Positions 62,009 through 64,000 of a DNA stretch of 64,000 bases are shown one piece after another. The stretch's first letter is position 1, and the number at the start of each line of letters is the position of its first letter. The notes beneath the pieces were generated by a model, which ran no database searches, was not told the DNA's origin, and saw only the letters and a program-made list of their open reading frames with translations. Made by a program: the position numbers and the translations under genes. Source of the DNA: Actinomadura luteofluorescens (GTDB taxonomy: Bacteria; Actinomycetota; Actinomycetes; Streptosporangiales; Streptosporangiaceae); the NCBI RefSeq assembly GCF_013409365.1, contig NZ_JACCBA010000001.1, positions 4,092,001 to 4,156,000 on the forward strand, in the 5' to 3' direction.

Positions 62009-64000
62009 ATGCCCCAGAACGAGAATCTTCTCGTCATTCCTGATGATTGGCGCGCCGCACTCCATCCGCGTCGCGGAGGGACGCACGGACCTTCGCTCGA
62101 ACTCGACGCGGGCGCCGTCTCCACCGTTCGGCAGTGGGAGAAGGAGACGCGCGACGAGATCGAGCATCTGCTCGGCAGCCCGAGCAGTCGCGGAGACATG
62201 GTCGAGTCCGCCCGCGCGTACCTGAGGGGCGAGGCGAACCCTCAGGGTGCCGCCGTGATGGCGGCCGGCCTCGCCGCGGAGTGGCCTCTGCGGGACGACT
62301 ACGACTACGACGACGAACCGTTCGCCACCTTCGCGGACGCGTGGATCGCCGAGCACGGTCCGGTGTTCGCCGCCGAGGCCACGGTCGAGCTGAGCGGCGT
62401 ATTCGTCGACGGTTACGCCTGGCAGGAGCGAAAGGACCGGCGCCATTTCCGGCCCCGCCGTCTCGACAAGCAGGACCCCGGCTACAACCGGGGGCTGGAC
62501 TGCCTCGAACTGGTCGCGGCTCGGGTTCGCGGCTTTCTCGCGGTCGCCGACGAGCCGGAGTACCGGCGGACCGTCGACGCGCTGGGCGAGCGCCGCCTCG
62601 ACAGCATGCGGCGGCTGGCCGCCGCGTACCTGGTGCCGACGCAGACCGCATGGGTCGACGAGCTCTGCGCCGCCCTGCCCCGCTTGCAGCCGCACACCTG
62701 GATGATGGTTCTGTGCACGATGGGGACCGCCGACCAGCTCCCCCCGCTGCTCGCCGGGCAGAGCGGGTGGTACTGGCTCAACGGCAGACCGGGCGTGCTT
62801 CCCACGGCCGTGGAAGGCGTCGGTCCCGCGCTGGCCCCGACGCTCGCCACCGTCGCCGACGAAGAGACCGAGACCGGACGCGACCCCTACGAGTTGCTGC
62901 GGGCCCTCGGCCTGCTGGGCACGGACGAGGCGTTCCGGCTTCTCGTGGACCGCCTCGACCGACCGCACGCGCAGAAGGCCGTGATCGAGACGGCTCGCCA
63001 CTTCCCCCGCCGGGCACTGCGGCTGCTCGGCGAGGCGGCCGCGTCGGGGCCCGCGCCGATCTCCTCCTACGCCGTCCGGCTGCTACGCGAGCACGTGGCG
63101 GTCTGGCCCGACCTCGCTACCGAGCTCCTGCCCCGGTTGTCCACGAAGGCCCGCGAGGTCGTCGGGTCCATCGGCGAGGCGGCCGCCCGCTGGGTGCCGG
63201 AGGCCCCGGCGGAGTCCCTGCCGAGGCTGCTGGTCGAGCCGCCGTGGACGCGCGATCGTCCCCTGTTCACGAGGGTGACCGTCAGGGGGCTCCAGCCGCT
63301 CACCGCCGGGCAGCCGAATGAGCCGGAGGAACGGGCGCAGATCCGTGCCCTCATTCCCGTCGCGTTGGGAAAGGTCGGCCCTCAGAGGTTCAGGGCGGAG
63401 ACCGCACTTCGGCGCATCGCCGGATCCGGAGGCGACGGGGAAATCCTCGAAGTGGCCGGTGAGTACGGCACCAAGGCCGCGAAAGCCGCCAGGGCGCTGC
63501 TCGCCGCCGACCCCCTTGACGACCTTCCAGCGGAGATGCCCAGGCGTCCGGTCTGGCAGGACCCGTACATCCTTCCCCAGGTGCTCCTTCGGGAGGACGG
63601 CCGGGCGCTTCCCGCCGGCGCGGTCGACCGCATCGTCACCATGCTCTCCATTTCCAAGCCGGACAAGCCGTACGCGGGCCTCGACGTCGTCAGGAGGATC
63701 TGCACCCCCGCCTCGCTCGCCGCACTCGCCTGGCGGCTGTTCGAGCTGTCGGGCCTGCGCGAGCAGAGCTACGCCGTGGACGATGGCGACTGGGTTCTGA
63801 CGGCCCTGGGGCTGTTCGGCGACGACGAGACGGTGCGCAGGTTCGCGCCGGTGATCCAGGCCTGGCCGGGCGACGGCGGGCACGCCAAGGCGGTCAGGGG
63901 CCTGGACGTCCTGATCGCGATCGGCGGCGACGTGGCGCTGATGCACCTCCACGACATCACCACCAAGGTCAGGTACCCGGGCCTCAGGAAGAAGGCGCAG
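62009..64000 (+). CDS. DUF4132-type HEAT-repeat protein (3' truncated)
   Basis: The frame from ATG 62009 runs off the right edge without a stop, giving at least 664 residues. It is a chain of helical pairs (RALGLLGTDEAFRLLVDRLD, HAQKAVIETARHFPRRALRL), with LMHLHDITTKVRYPGLRKKA near the window end. This segment resembles the region just before the DUF4132 domain of MolR-like proteins. Function is unknown. The C-terminal domain is outside the window. Confidence 0.75.
   Translation, partial: MPQNENLLVIPDDWRAALHPRRGGTHGPSLELDAGAVSTVRQWEKETRDEIEHLLGSPSSRGDMVESARAYLRGEANPQGAAVMAAGLAAEWPLRDDYDYDDEPFATFADAWIAEHGPVFAAEATVELSGVFVDGYAWQERKDRRHFRPRRLDKQDPGYNRGLDCLELVAARVRGFLAVADEPEYRRTVDALGERRLDSMRRLAAAYLVPTQTAWVDELCAALPRLQPHTWMMVLCTMGTADQLPPLLAGQSGWYWLNGRPGVLPTAVEGVGPALAPTLATVADEETETGRDPYELLRALGLLGTDEAFRLLVDRLDRPHAQKAVIETARHFPRRALRLLGEAAASGPAPISSYAVRLLREHVAVWPDLATELLPRLSTKAREVVGSIGEAAARWVPEAPAESLPRLLVEPPWTRDRPLFTRVTVRGLQPLTAGQPNEPEERAQIRALIPVALGKVGPQRFRAETALRRIAGSGGDGEILEVAGEYGTKAAKAARALLAADPLDDLPAEMPRRPVWQDPYILPQVLLREDGRALPAGAVDRIVTMLSISKPDKPYAGLDVVRRICTPASLAALAWRLFELSGLREQSYAVDDGDWVLTALGLFGDDETVRRFAPVIQAWPGDGGHAKAVRGLDVLIAIGGDVALMHLHDITTKVRYPGLRKKAQ

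Noticed and set aside
14..63990. CRISPR array or tRNA/rRNA genes
   Set aside because: No spaced short repeats and no tRNA-like or rRNA-like sequence was found on reading; the tandem repeats present are coding.

Overview
The window is high-GC DNA from an actinomycete. Content and gene order suggest a sporulating filamentous genus close to Actinomadura/Thermomonosporaceae: a WhiB regulator, Spo0M, DUF3073, a SepF-like protein, Scr1-type XRE/DUF397/HATPase triads, a ppk-mutT1 pair, and a guanidine-III riboswitch almost identical to the Thermobifida type. The genus assignment is inference. No rRNA, tRNA, CRISPR array or complete insertion sequence was seen.

Layout. 0-5.2 kb: end of a branched-chain amino acid dehydrogenase, DUF3073, the purF-purM pair on the minus strand, then small membrane, LamG and sterol-carrier-like genes. 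5.3-11.3 kb: a transmembrane Ser/Thr kinase, a secreted subtilase, a frameshifted coiled-coil secreted protein, an Imm10-like gene beside another frameshifted gene, and a DUF1737 gene. 11.3-16.4 kb: purL, purQ, an anti-sigma-type ATPase and purS on the minus strand. PurL carries a ~390-residue N-terminal extension of about 25 decapeptide repeats, and purQ is broken by one base. 16.5-22 kb: a beta-helix membrane protein, then a pyruvate/branched-chain 2-oxoacid dehydrogenase operon (E1 alpha, E1 beta, E2).

22-31 kb is the accessory part. A lipoprotein with an OmpA-like region is followed by an unrecognised three-gene operon (an acidic repeat protein plus two paralogous small proteins), a decayed gene, an XRE/DUF397 pair divergent from a HATPase gene, and then a 194-bp second copy of the lipoprotein 5' end. 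The two copies lie in direct orientation 5.78 kb apart and bracket the block. This is the best candidate for something undescribed.

31-45 kb: phosphotransferase, hydrolase, reductase-like protein, acyl-CoA dehydrogenase, UDP-sugar dehydrogenase, a riboswitch-controlled guanidinium exporter, Spo0M, a second beta-helix protein, SDR, surface protein, rhomboid, and whiB divergent from a GNAT gene across a duplicated palindrome. 45-49.6 kb: a polyphosphate locus (CYTH-CHAD, MutT1-like, Ppk). 49.8-60.7 kb: pentapeptide protein, ECF sigma factor and its membrane partner, a response regulator-phosphatase with histidine kinase, a divergent phosphatase, MarR, L,D-transpeptidase and an LPVTG-ending secreted protein. 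60.8-64 kb: HTH protein, DUF1801, a minimal SepF, and the start of a DUF4132-type HEAT protein running off the end.

Three otherwise well-conserved genes (secreted coiled-coil protein, Imm10 neighbour, purQ) are each broken by one base in a G/C run. Because purQ is a core gene, sequencing or assembly error is a strong alternative to true decay.
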